Assembly (NCBI GenBank): GCA_030597865.1
Contig: JAUVQZ010000039.1
Location: forward strand, 1 to 15,755
Length of the DNA stretch: 15,755 bases
Direction: 5' to 3'
From: Pseudomonadota bacterium
Lineage (GTDB): Bacteria > Desulfobacterota > Desulfobulbia > Desulfobulbales > SURF-16
The notes under the pieces were generated by a model. The model was not told the DNA's origin. It saw only the letters and a program-made list of their open reading frames with translations, and did no database searches. This document shows positions 6,517 through 14,478 of this stretch, in pieces. The position numbers and the translations under genes were made by a program. Positions within the stretch are counted from its first letter, which is position 1. Each line of letters starts with the position of its first letter.

Positions 6517-8171
6517 GACTGGGCCTCACCATCCTCATGGTCACAGCCTTCAAACAACGATCTCTTTTCACGGACTACCTCAAGCATAATCTTCACAAGA
6601 AAGGGGTCAAACTGTTTACTGGACTGACTCTCAATCTCCGTAATAATTTCATCAAAGCTCTTTGGATTCCGGGCATAAGTGGCATTAGTCATGGCGACAA
6701 ATGCATCCACCAGGGCAAACAACCGCGCCCCCATGGGAATCTCATAGCCATCAAGCCCCTCAGGATAACCACTGCCGTCATAATGCTCATGGTGAAAGCG
6801 CAGTATTGCCCGTTCATCGGCAAAAAAATCAAATAACTCCGTGAGTTCTTTCAGCATCAGGGGTTGATCCTGAATGGCCGCACGTTCGGCCTGGTCCAGG
6901 GAGCCATCCTTATCAAGGGTGGTATCAGAAATAAAGAGGCGGAGCAGATCATGGATCTTAAAGGAACGATGGAAGGATTGGATAATGTTATTGGGCAGGT
7001 TAAGACGTGAACCAATGGCATTTATCAGGCGTGCTGCCAGTTTATTACGTTTGCGCAGGGAGAGGTTGTTGCGTGTCTGGCTATGGACCATGGCCTCAAA
7101 GGAGGCCAGGGCCGAGGCCCGGGTTTTATCCAATGTTGCCCGTAGTCTTTCGCGGACACAACGCAGATCTGCATTCTCATCCAGTTCGCCAGGCACACAA
7201 GAAATCTTCACCCCCGGCTCATAGGAGTTCACCCTGTTACGCCCCTGGGCCTTGGCCTGATAAAGGGCATGGTCTGCCTGCTCGATAAGTTCAGACGGAT
7301 GCTCCATCCTAGAATCAAAAATACTTAAGCCAATACTCACCGTAACCTGGATGGTTGTTCCCTTATGGCTAAATACTGTTAAAGAGATGAGCTCACGAAT
7401 CTTTTCGGCGATATTCGAGGCGCCCTCTTCAGAGGTGTCAGGGAGGGCCAGCATGAATTCTTCACCACCGTAACGGGCCCAGATATCGGTCTGCCGTATT
7501 TCTGCCTGGACAAGTTTGGCAAATTTTTTCAGGACAATATCACCGACCTGATGGCCGTAGGAATCATTGACTTCCTTAAAAAAATCAATATCAAACATAA
7601 GCAGGGCAAAGGGATGGTCATGCCGTTTAGCTAAATAAAATTGATGGGCAAAGAGTTCCTGAAAATGAATATGGTTATAAAGACCGGTGAGACCATCACG
7701 CACGGCCTGCTGCTGCAGGAGCCTGTTTTGTTTACGAATAACATCATTTGCCTCCTGCAACTCAAGCTGGCGCTGATAAAGATCCAGGTGCACACTGAGT
7801 TTGGCCCGGAGGATTTCCGGCTTCACCGGCCGAAAGAGAAAATCAACGCAACCGGCCTCGTAGCCTTTGAAAAAAAGGGCTTCGTTTTTACTGATATCTG
7901 CCAGAAGAATTATCGGGATAAATTTTGTACCTGGAGCAGCCCGTAGTTTTTTGACAACCTGAAAATCATCGGCGTCAGCAAACTCGATATCCATGAGGAT
8001 CAAGGCACTTTTATTCTCATGGATAACAGCGGAAACATCTTTGGGGTCAGCAACCCTGACAACGGTGGCTGGAACCCTCGCCAACTCATCAACAAGGGTC
8101 TGATAGTTTGCCGATGCAAATTCCGCCAAAAGAATATTTACCGGCGGCTGGATATAGGAAGGGAATGCCAT
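6513..8171 (-). CDS. Response-regulator-like diguanylate cyclase with degenerate HD-GYP domain (REC-GGDEF-HD-GYP)
   Basis: This 552-residue protein has three domains. Residues about 12-130 are a receiver domain with phospho-acceptor candidate D61 (LILMDIEF), but the usual acidic pair is AE (16-17), the Thr/Ser site is A91, and the usual KP lysine is R114. Residues about 155-317 are a GGDEF diguanylate cyclase with FDIDFFKEVND (193-203), active-site GGEEF (235-239) and an intact RxxD product-inhibition site (RQTD, 226-229). Residues about 370-535 resemble HD-GYP: HHEHYDGSGYP (460-470) and D489 are present, but the HDxGK motif reads HDLLR (407-411) and the later HP histidine is missing. The protein likely makes c-di-GMP; hydrolysis is doubtful. 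No Shine-Dalgarno is visible before the ATG, and an in-frame stop just upstream excludes an earlier start. The HDOD gene overlaps its stop. Confidence 0.93.
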   Translation of the reverse strand: MAFPSYIQPPVNILLAEFASANYQTLVDELARVPATVVRVADPKDVSAVIHENKSALILMDIEFADADDFQVVKKLRAAPGTKFIPIILLADISKNEALFFKGYEAGCVDFLFRPVKPEILRAKLSVHLDLYQRQLELQEANDVIRKQNRLLQQQAVRDGLTGLYNHIHFQELFAHQFYLAKRHDHPFALLMFDIDFFKEVNDSYGHQVGDIVLKKFAKLVQAEIRQTDIWARYGGEEFMLALPDTSEEGASNIAEKIRELISLTVFSHKGTTIQVTVSIGLSIFDSRMEHPSELIEQADHALYQAKAQGRNRVNSYEPGVKISCVPGELDENADLRCVRERLRATLDKTRASALASFEAMVHSQTRNNLSLRKRNKLAARLINAIGSRLNLPNNIIQSFHRSFKIHDLLRLFISDTTLDKDGSLDQAERAAIQDQPLMLKELTELFDFFADERAILRFHHEHYDGSGYPEGLDGYEIPMGARLFALVDAFVAMTNATYARNPKSFDEIITEIESQSSKQFDPFLVKIMLEVVREKRSLFEGCDHEDGEAQS

Positions 8172-8197
8172 AGAAAAACGCTGTCTGAGGAAATAAA

Positions 8198-8230
8198 ATC
8201 ATACTGAGAGGGTGGGTAAATCCGTATGAT
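8198..8230. promoter_or_regulatory. Inverted repeat in the leader of the REC-GGDEF gene
   Basis: ATCATAC (8198-8204) and GTATGAT (8224-8230) are exact reverse complements separated by 19 nt. The element lies 27 nt upstream of the REC-GGDEF start codon on the minus strand, inside the divergent intergenic region shared with the SPFH gene. It may be an operator or an mRNA hairpin. A short palindrome AAGGGCCCTT (8233-8242) lies right next to it. Confidence 0.3.
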
Positions 8231-8240
8231 CGAAGGGCCC

Positions 8241-8271
8241 TTTACAATTCAACAAAGACCCTTTTTATAAT
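8241..8271 (+). promoter_or_regulatory. Candidate promoter of the SPFH/zinc-ribbon operon
   Basis: A consensus -10 box TATAAT (8266-8271) lies about 75 nt upstream of the chosen SPFH start. The best -35 candidate is TTTACA (8241-8246), with a spacer of 19 nt, longer than the ideal 17. The -10 is strong, the -35 uncertain, so an activator may be involved. Confidence 0.35.
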
Positions 8272-8347
8272 CTGCAATTTTTTAATATGCCAGTATATTA
8301 TGGTCAACAGTCTATCCTTTTTTCGTAATTTAATCATGGAGAAAAAC

Positions 8348-9469
8348 ATGGGCGCTAACAATAGGGTGCTGCTGGAAAACATTGAGTGGTTTGATGAATC
8401 GGGCCAGGAAATGGTTAAACGCCTGCCCGGCCAAGGATCAGGCGAGATAAAATTCGGGGCCCAGCTCACCGTTCGGGAGAGCCAGGCCGCCATTCTCTTT
8501 TACAAGGGCAAGGCATGTGATCCCTTTGGCCCTGGCCGGCATACCCTCAAAACCGGCAACATCCCCATTATCACCAAACTGCTCTCTGCCCCCTGGGGCA
8601 TGGAAAGCCCCCTCCGTACCGAGATCTACTTCGCCAATCTAAAGGCATTCACCAACCTGAAATGGGGAACCCGCGACCCGGTGGCCTTCAAGGACAGCGA
8701 CCTGGGCCTCATCAGGATCCGGGCCCATGGCGTCTTCAATATCAAGATCATCCAGCCAGTGCTCTTTATCAACACCCTGGTTGGCACCATGGGCAGACTC
8801 ACCTCTGCCGAGATCAGCAATTATCTAAAAAGGGTCATTGTCTCCCGCTTTAACGATCATCTGGGCCAGGAGCTTGATACCATTTTTAATCTGCCAGGAA
8901 AGTATGATGAACTGTCCCAAGGCCTGCAGGACAGGCTGGCGGAAGATTTCAGCCATTTCGGCCTGGGCCTGAGCCATCTTTATATAACCTCCATCACTCC
9001 GCCCCCTGAGGTCCAGAAAACCATTGATGACCAGAGCCGCCTAAACATCATCAAGGATATGGACAGGCTCGTTCAACTTAAGGCAGCCGCAGCCATGGAA
9101 AAGGCCGCTGAGAACCCGGGCACGGCCGGGGCCGGGATGGGCATGGGGCTGGGCTATATGATGCCAGCCATGTTTGCTAACAGCCTGGCGGCCAAGGGGG
9201 GAACTACCCAGAGCACGGAGCAGATAAGCTGCCCTGACTGCCATGGCCAGATCCCGGATCCCTCCCGCTTCTGCCCCCTGTGCGGCCACCAGCTCGTGGT
9301 CCTGCGCCAATGTGCCAATTGCAGCAAAAACCTGGTGCCCAGCGCCAGGTTCTGCTGCCGTTGCGGCCATCCCACCGATGAAAAGCCCAAGGCACCGACC
9401 TGCCCCTCCTGTAAAAAGGAGAACCTGCCAGGGGCCCTCTTTTGCAATAATTGTGGCGAAAAGCTGTAG
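8348..9469 (+). CDS. SPFH-domain protein with three C-terminal zinc ribbons (YdjI-like)
   Basis: This protein has 373 residues from the ATG at 8348, chosen because GGAG (8338-8341) lies 6 nt upstream; the frame runs back to an ATG at 8300 without such a site. The N-terminal two thirds match the SPFH/stomatin-prohibitin family related to Bacillus YdjI (VKRLPGQGSGEIKFGAQL, ESQAAILFYKGKACDPFGPG, HTLKTGNIPIITKL). A glycine/methionine-rich linker (about 256-282) follows, then three CxxC...CxxC zinc ribbons at C295/C298/C309/C312, C322/C325/C336/C339 and C352/C355/C366/C369. No membrane helix is evident, so membrane contact would be peripheral. In Bacillus, YdjI helps bring PspA to the membrane; a membrane-stress scaffold role here is inference. 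The gene is first of three on the plus strand and is divergent from the c-di-GMP gene pair. Confidence 0.9.
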   Translation: MGANNRVLLENIEWFDESGQEMVKRLPGQGSGEIKFGAQLTVRESQAAILFYKGKACDPFGPGRHTLKTGNIPIITKLLSAPWGMESPLRTEIYFANLKAFTNLKWGTRDPVAFKDSDLGLIRIRAHGVFNIKIIQPVLFINTLVGTMGRLTSAEISNYLKRVIVSRFNDHLGQELDTIFNLPGKYDELSQGLQDRLAEDFSHFGLGLSHLYITSITPPPEVQKTIDDQSRLNIIKDMDRLVQLKAAAAMEKAAENPGTAGAGMGMGLGYMMPAMFANSLAAKGGTTQSTEQISCPDCHGQIPDPSRFCPLCGHQLVVLRQCANCSKNLVPSARFCCRCGHPTDEKPKAPTCPSCKKENLPGALFCNNCGEKL

Positions 9470-9492
9470 GGCGCCTGGCAAGATTAGCCATC

Positions 9493-9507
9493 CGGAGTCC
9501 CACTCCG
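9493..9507 (+). other. Small hairpin between SPFH and zinc-ribbon genes
   Basis: CGGAGT-CCC-ACTCCG forms a 6-bp stem with a 3-nt loop in the 69-nt gap between the two genes. There is no T-tract, so it is unlikely to end transcription. It could influence mRNA stability or relative expression of the two genes. Confidence 0.3.
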
Positions 9508-9538
9508 TTCACCTACCTGGCCAGAGAACAAGGAGCCC

Positions 9539-10762
9539 ATGGATCTCACAGTCCTTCAAGAATGTCCGCAATGCGGCGGCGAGGTTGAGCTTGCTGAAAC
9601 AGACCGGCTGCTTAGCTGCCCCTACTGCCGGACACGCAATGTCCTGGCCCGTGGCACGGCGCGCTTCACCCTGCCCCATATCCACCGGCCAGGCCGCCTG
9701 CTCCATGTCCCCTATCTGCGCTGCAAGGGTTCTGTCTTCTCCTGCCACCTTAACGGCATACATCATCGCGTTGTTGACACCACAGTGGCCACGGTGCCGA
9801 TCAATGTCCTGCCCCCCACCCTGGGTTACCGTCCCCAGGCCATGAAGATGCATTATGCCTCGGACAATCTTGACACCACCTATCTCAGAAATAAACTCTC
9901 CATCAAAGAGGCCCTTACCAGGGCCGAGGCCCGCCACCAGTCAACCGCCAAGAATGCCACTCCCCTGCACCAGGAATGGATTGGCGAGACCATAAGCCTG
10001 ATCTACCTGCCCCTTATCGTCCATGAAGACAGTGTCTTTGACGGCGTCACCGGCGACCCCCTGGCCACGCTGCCAAACAGCAGCGATATATTTGGCCCCG
10101 TTTCCCTGCCCTCCCTGGACTGGCAGATCAGGCTCTTACCCACCATCTGCCCCAACTGCGGCTGGGACCTGCGCTGCGAACAGGAAAGCATTGTCCTGCT
10201 CTGTCCACATTGCGACACAGCCTGGCAGGAGGCCCATGGCACACTGACAGGCGTTCCCTTTGAGACGGTGCCAGCCCAGGGCGAGGATGCCATCCACCTG
10301 CCCTTCTGGCGCCTGGAGGTGGACTTTGAGGGAATCGACATCCACTCCCTGGCCGACTTTATCCGCTTGACCAATATCCCCCGGGCCATCCAGCCCGAAT
10401 GGGAGGATATTAAAATGGCCTTTTACTGCCCGGCCTTTAAGATACGGCCGAAGATATTTCTCCGTATTGCCAGCCAGCTCACGGCAGCCCAACTCCCGGC
10501 CAGCGGTGACACCACCATCCCTGCCAGCTGTACCCCTGTTTCCCTGGAGGCCTCAGAGGCCGAGGAAAGTATCAAACTCATTCTGGCCTCTGCTGCCATT
10601 GCCAAAAGAAATATCCTCCCCAGACTTCCCCATACCTCCGTCACCATTCGCCGTAACCAGCTTCTCTTTCTGCCCTTTTTCGACAACGGCTATGAACTCT
10701 GCCAGGAGGAGATGAAGGTGGTCATCAACAAACAAATACTGCAACTTGGCAAGAAATTATAG
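9539..10762 (+). CDS. Double zinc-ribbon protein, partner of the SPFH protein; function unknown
   Basis: This 407-residue protein of no recognised enzyme family has an AAGGAG 3 nt before the ATG. It contains two separate zinc ribbons: C9/C12 with C27/C30 (ECPQCGG...LSCPYCRTRN) and C204/C207 with C222/C225 (ICPNCGW...LLCPHCDTAW). Each ribbon is followed by a long region with aromatic and proline-rich strands (LPPTLGYRPQAMKM; IHLPFWRLEVDFEG), giving the look of two related halves. No signal peptide or membrane helix is evident, so it is probably cytoplasmic. In Bacillus the YdjI SPFH gene also sits near a zinc-ribbon gene (ydjG), but similarity beyond the ribbon is not claimed. The position 69 bp after the SPFH gene suggests a shared complex at the membrane surface; this is inference. 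Confidence 0.78.
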   Translation: MDLTVLQECPQCGGEVELAETDRLLSCPYCRTRNVLARGTARFTLPHIHRPGRLLHVPYLRCKGSVFSCHLNGIHHRVVDTTVATVPINVLPPTLGYRPQAMKMHYASDNLDTTYLRNKLSIKEALTRAEARHQSTAKNATPLHQEWIGETISLIYLPLIVHEDSVFDGVTGDPLATLPNSSDIFGPVSLPSLDWQIRLLPTICPNCGWDLRCEQESIVLLCPHCDTAWQEAHGTLTGVPFETVPAQGEDAIHLPFWRLEVDFEGIDIHSLADFIRLTNIPRAIQPEWEDIKMAFYCPAFKIRPKIFLRIASQLTAAQLPASGDTTIPASCTPVSLEASEAEESIKLILASAAIAKRNILPRLPHTSVTIRRNQLLFLPFFDNGYELCQEEMKVVINKQILQLGKKL

Positions 10763-10838
10763 ATAATAGGTGGTATTACACCATCCACCAAGGCACCTGC
10801 CAACTTCGGCAAACCCTTATCCGGACATAAAAAGATCC

Positions 10839-11390
10839 ATGAAACAAGGTATAGAACAGAAAAAAGGCTTTCAACTCCTGGGATTCAACAAGGGACAGAT
10901 GATTTTCAAAGAGGGCCAGTCAGCTAACCAGGCCTACCTGATTCGCTCCGGCAAGGTGTCCATTTATAAAGATGTGGATGGTCGCAAGGTATTTGTCGCC
11001 TTCATGGTTCCGGGACAGATCCTTGGCGAGATGGCGATTATCAGCGGTGAACCCCGATCCGCCTCGGCCGAAGCGGCAGAATTCTGCGAACTCCTGGTCA
11101 TGGATCAAGGAACCCTGAAAAACGCCCTTGACGATACCCTGCCCATCATAAAGGCCCTTCTTAACCAGCTCATTGTCCGGATCAATGAAACCGACAAAAA
11201 AAACCCACCACGGGCCACGGCCGTGCCCATAACCAAGAATCAGCGCCGCATAGACGAGCTGGAAAGGGCGATCAGATCAATTCAAAGCGAGACCCAGGAC
11301 TGGCTGCTGGCCCAACCCAACATGGATCCCAACTCCAGGCAATGTCTGGATATCATCAGTGACACCTGCACGAAAATCCTCCAAACATAA
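10839..11390 (+). CDS. Cyclic-nucleotide-binding domain protein without DNA-binding domain
   Basis: This protein has 183 residues from the ATG at 10839. The frame extends to a GTG at 10770, but the added residues are unlike the family; no strong ribosome site is seen at either. Residues about 12-105 form a CRP-type cNMP-binding beta roll: FNKGQMIFKEGQ, AYLIRSGKVSIYKD, and the phosphate-binding cassette LGEMAIISGEPRSASAEA with E64, R73 and S74 at the positions that hold the ligand in CRP. The C-terminal part (about 125-183) is charged and helical (RRIDELERAIRSIQ) with no helix-turn-helix, so it is probably not a transcription factor but a sensor that signals through protein contact. It is the third gene of the SPFH cluster and is followed by a hairpin terminator. 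The ligand (cAMP, cGMP or other) is not known. Confidence 0.85.
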   Translation: MKQGIEQKKGFQLLGFNKGQMIFKEGQSANQAYLIRSGKVSIYKDVDGRKVFVAFMVPGQILGEMAIISGEPRSASAEAAEFCELLVMDQGTLKNALDDTLPIIKALLNQLIVRINETDKKNPPRATAVPITKNQRRIDELERAIRSIQSETQDWLLAQPNMDPNSRQCLDIISDTCTKILQT

Positions 11391-11398
11391 ACAACAAA

Positions 11399-11428
11399 GG
11401 GGGGCGCAACACCTGCTGTTCGCCCCCC
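11399..11428. terminator. Hairpin terminator between convergent operons
   Basis: GGGGGGCG (11399-11406) pairs with CGCCCCCC (11421-11428), and AACA/TGTT extends the stem past a one-base bulge. It lies between the cNMP gene (ending 11390) and the oppositely oriented thrC (ending 11464). The T-rich tail (TTTGTTGTTT) is on the minus-strand side, so it is best as the terminator of the thrC operon, but it would also hinder plus-strand transcripts. Confidence 0.8.
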
Positions 11429-11463
11429 TCATAATGATTCACCTTCGAGTTTATCTGGCTGAC

Positions 11464-12842
11464 CTACAGGCCATTCTCCTCAACAAAGGCCTTGATCTGG
11501 TCGACCTTGGCATCAAGGATCTGGCAGCGGCTCTCCCTGTCCTCAAGACCCACCACCGAAGGCGGCAGATCCGGATCCTTACCAATGGCCTGACGCACTG
11601 CATCGCCGAATTTGGCCGGATGGGCCGTGGCAAGACAGACCATGGGCACATCACCATCAACAAAATGCAGCCCCGCCCCCACCCCCACCGCCGTATGGGG
11701 GTCTAGAACATAGCCGGTCTCCCTGTGAAAATCAGCAATGGTCTTGCTGGTTGCCGGTTGATTGACGGTCAGGGTGAGAAAATTCTCCCTGATCCTCTGC
11801 TTCTCAGCCCCGCCAAAATCAAGACAACCACTTTGGGCAAAGCTCTCCATGGCCTCCCTGGTCCGGCCACTGTCCCCATCATAGAGATAGTAGAGGAAAC
11901 GCTCAAAATTGCTGGCCACCTGAATATCCATGGAAGGGCTGGTGGTATGCACCACCTTGCCCAGGGAATATTCACCCTGGGCCACAAAGCGGCTGAGCAG
12001 ATCATTCTCGTTGGTGGCCAGAACCAGATTACGGATATGTCCCGGCAGCATACGGCGCGCTATAAAACCGGCGAAAATATCACCGAAATTGCCGGTGGGC
12101 ACGGAGAAATCCACCTTGTCCGCCTTGAGCTGCAGTGCCGCATAGATATAGTAGACAATCTGGGCGACAATGCGGGCCCAGTTAATGGAGTTGATCGCCC
12201 CCAGGCCAAATTTATCCTTAAACTCCAGGTCATTAAAGATGGCCTTGACAATGGCCTGGCCGTCATCAAAGGTGCCGCGGATGGCAATATTAAAGACATT
12301 GGCATCCACCACCGTGGTCATCTGCAACTCCTGGATGCGGCTCCCCGTTGATGGGGATGGAGGATGAAGATATTGATGCGCTCCTTGCCCCGCACCCCAT
12401 AAATGGCGGCACTGCCGGTATCACCGCTGGTGGCGCCGACAATATTCATGCGTTGGCCGCTCTCCTCAAGGAGATACTCAAAGACATTACCCAGAAACTG
12501 CAGGGCAACATCCTTAAAGGCCAGGGTGGGGCCATGGAAGAGTTCCAGGATATGGACCTTACCCCTCCTGACCAAAGGGGTAACATCGGGATGACTGAAG
12601 GTGGCGTAGGAGCGCTGGATAATCCCCTTGAGATCATGGGCCGGGATATCCGGGGCGAAAAGTCTGATCACCTCAAAGGAGAGGTCGGCAAACTTGAGGC
12701 CCTGCCATTTTGTTATGGTCTCAGGGGAGATAACAGGGATGGTTTCAGGAAGCAGGAGGCCGCCATCCCGGGCAAGACCCATCATCACCGCCTCTTTAAA
12801 ACCGATGGGCTCTATACCGCCCCGCGTACTGATATATTTCAT
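11464..12842 (-). pseudogene. thrC: Threonine synthase, split by a frameshift
   Basis: Threonine synthase is a PLP enzyme making threonine from O-phosphohomoserine. The gene is in two frames: the N-terminal part (12842 to 12318, 174 codons) and the C-terminal part (from at least 12327 to 11464, 287 codons from its first ATG). The first part has K110, the PLP lysine (TLAFKD), and SGDTGSAA (139-146); the second begins within QMTTVVDANVFNIA and has the phosphate-binding VPTGNFGDIF. Joined, the product would be about 460 residues, normal for the longer threonine synthase group. The break falls at HPHQR, where the family has HPHxRVSxxQ; adding one base (A between plus-strand 12343 and 12344, making GTG AGC) restores HPHQRVSRIQELQMTTV. 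Both halves hold essential residues, so neither alone should work. The cause is a real mutation or a sequence error. Confidence 0.88.
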
Positions 12843-12932
12843 TGGCCCTTTGTTTTCAGAAGTTGAATCAAAAATAATGGTCTCATAAAACTATGATTTT
12901 TTACAGCTTCACAGACTACCCAACCTGTTATC

Positions 12933-14477
12933 TCAAAACAGACATTTCCCATCCATCTGCGCAGGGATATCAAGATCCAGAAGGGTGAGAATGGTGGGGG
13001 CGATATCCTTCAAGGCCCCGCCGTGATGAAGCTGCCTGCCCTTCATTCCGTCATTAATCAGGACAAAGGGCACCGGATTTAGGGTGTGGGCCGTGTAGGG
13101 CTCCCTGGCCTCGGCATCAAACATGATGTCCGAGTTGCCATGGTCTGCGGTGATCAGCACCGTACCGGAGAGTTCCTGGACCTTAGCAACCAACCTGCCA
13201 AGGCAGCTGTCCACGGTCTCACAGGCAGCAATGGCCGCCGCCACAATACCGGTATGGCCCACCATGTCGGCATTGGCGAAGTTGAGGACAATCAGATCAT
13301 AAAGGCCGCTGTCAAGCTTGGCCAGCAGGGCCTCGGTGACCTCCACGGCGCTCATGGCCGGTTTCTCGTCATAGGTGGCCACATCGCGCGGTGAAGCGAT
13401 CAGCACCCGGTCTTCACCGGCATAGGGTTGTTCACGGCCACCATTAAAAAAGAAGGTGACATGGGCATATTTCTCTGTTTCGGCAATACGTAGCTGCCTC
13501 AAACCGGCTGCACTCACCTCCTCCCCGAGGATATGGTTCAGCTCATGGGGGGGAAAGAGGACGGGCAGATCAAAATCCTTATCGTAGCGGGTCATCATCA
13601 CGTAGTCGCTCAGGCGCGGCCGGTTGCCCACATCAAAACCGTCAAATCCTGGCAAGGTAAAGGCCCTGGTCAACTGCCGAGCCCGATCCGCCCGGAAATT
13701 AAAAAAGATCACCACGTCATCATCATTGATGGTGGCCACGGCTTTCTCATCTTGGTGGAGAACGATTGGTTTAATAAACTCATCACTCTCCTGGCGCTGG
13801 TAGGCGGCCTTGACCGCCTCCACTGGGTCATGGGGACCAATGATGCCTTGGCCGGCCACCAGGGCATCCCAGGCCTGCTTCACCCGATCCCAGCGATTAT
13901 CGCGATCCATGGCATAATAACGGCCGCTGATGGTGGCAACCTCGCCAACGCCTATCTTGGCAAGGCCTTGAACCAAGGCGGCCATATAGCCGGCACCGCT
14001 GCTCGGTGGCGTATCACGGCCATCCATAAAGGCATGGATAAATATCCTCTCCACCCCCCTTTCGGCGGCCGTGGCAACCAGGGCCAGGAGATGATCAAGG
14101 TGGCTGTGCACCCCGCCGTCTGAAACCAGGCCCAGAAGATGGAGGGCAGATTTTTTGGCCAATACCCTGTCAATAGTGTTTACCAGGATGTCGTTTTCAG
14201 CCAAGCCACCTTCTGCCACCGTCTTATTGATCCGGCTAAAATCCTGATATACCACGCGGCCGGCCCCGATATTGAGATGGCCAACCTCGGAGTTGCCCAT
14301 CTGCCCCTCCGGCAAACCCACGGCACCGTTATGGGCCAGCAGGGTGGTGGCAGGATAGTTGGCGAGCCAGCTGTCCATATGGGGGGTCTGGGCCATGAAT
14401 ACGGCATTGGTTTTCGTTTCATCGCCCATGCCCCAGCCATCAAGGATAGCCAGCAGAACTGGTTTCTTGGCAGCCAT
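12933..14477 (-). CDS. gpmI: 2,3-bisphosphoglycerate-independent phosphoglycerate mutase
   Basis: This 514-residue protein begins at the ATG at 14477, directly before the conserved VLLAILDGWG; the frame continues upstream to 14573 only through rsfS coding sequence in another frame. The enzyme interconverts 3- and 2-phosphoglycerate in glycolysis and gluconeogenesis using two Mn ions and a phosphoserine intermediate. Visible residues are metal ligand D13, catalytic S63 in GQMGNSEVGHLNIGAGR, HAFMDGRDTPP, SGRYYAMDRDNRWDR, FFNFRADRARQLTRA, NFANADMVGHTG and ITADHGNSDIM, all intact. The start codon lies one base after the rsfS stop (TAG T ATG), with GGAG inside rsfS as ribosome site, so translation is coupled. 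thrC follows 90 bp downstream. Confidence 0.97.
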   Translation of the reverse strand: MAAKKPVLLAILDGWGMGDETKTNAVFMAQTPHMDSWLANYPATTLLAHNGAVGLPEGQMGNSEVGHLNIGAGRVVYQDFSRINKTVAEGGLAENDILVNTIDRVLAKKSALHLLGLVSDGGVHSHLDHLLALVATAAERGVERIFIHAFMDGRDTPPSSGAGYMAALVQGLAKIGVGEVATISGRYYAMDRDNRWDRVKQAWDALVAGQGIIGPHDPVEAVKAAYQRQESDEFIKPIVLHQDEKAVATINDDDVVIFFNFRADRARQLTRAFTLPGFDGFDVGNRPRLSDYVMMTRYDKDFDLPVLFPPHELNHILGEEVSAAGLRQLRIAETEKYAHVTFFFNGGREQPYAGEDRVLIASPRDVATYDEKPAMSAVEVTEALLAKLDSGLYDLIVLNFANADMVGHTGIVAAAIAACETVDSCLGRLVAKVQELSGTVLITADHGNSDIMFDAEAREPYTAHTLNPVPFVLINDGMKGRQLHHGGALKDIAPTILTLLDLDIPAQMDGKCLF

Positions 14478-14478
14478 A

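Noticed and set aside
12318..12350. Programmed ribosomal frameshift in thrC
   Set aside because: There is no classical slippery heptamer at the junction, and one missing base exactly restores the family motif, so a deletion or sequence error is simpler.
12843..12932. AT-rich hairpin (TCATA-GTTT-TATGA) between gpmI and thrC as a terminator
   Set aside because: The stem is only 5 bp and AT-rich, and no uninterrupted T-tract follows directly; cotranscription of gpmI and thrC seems as likely.
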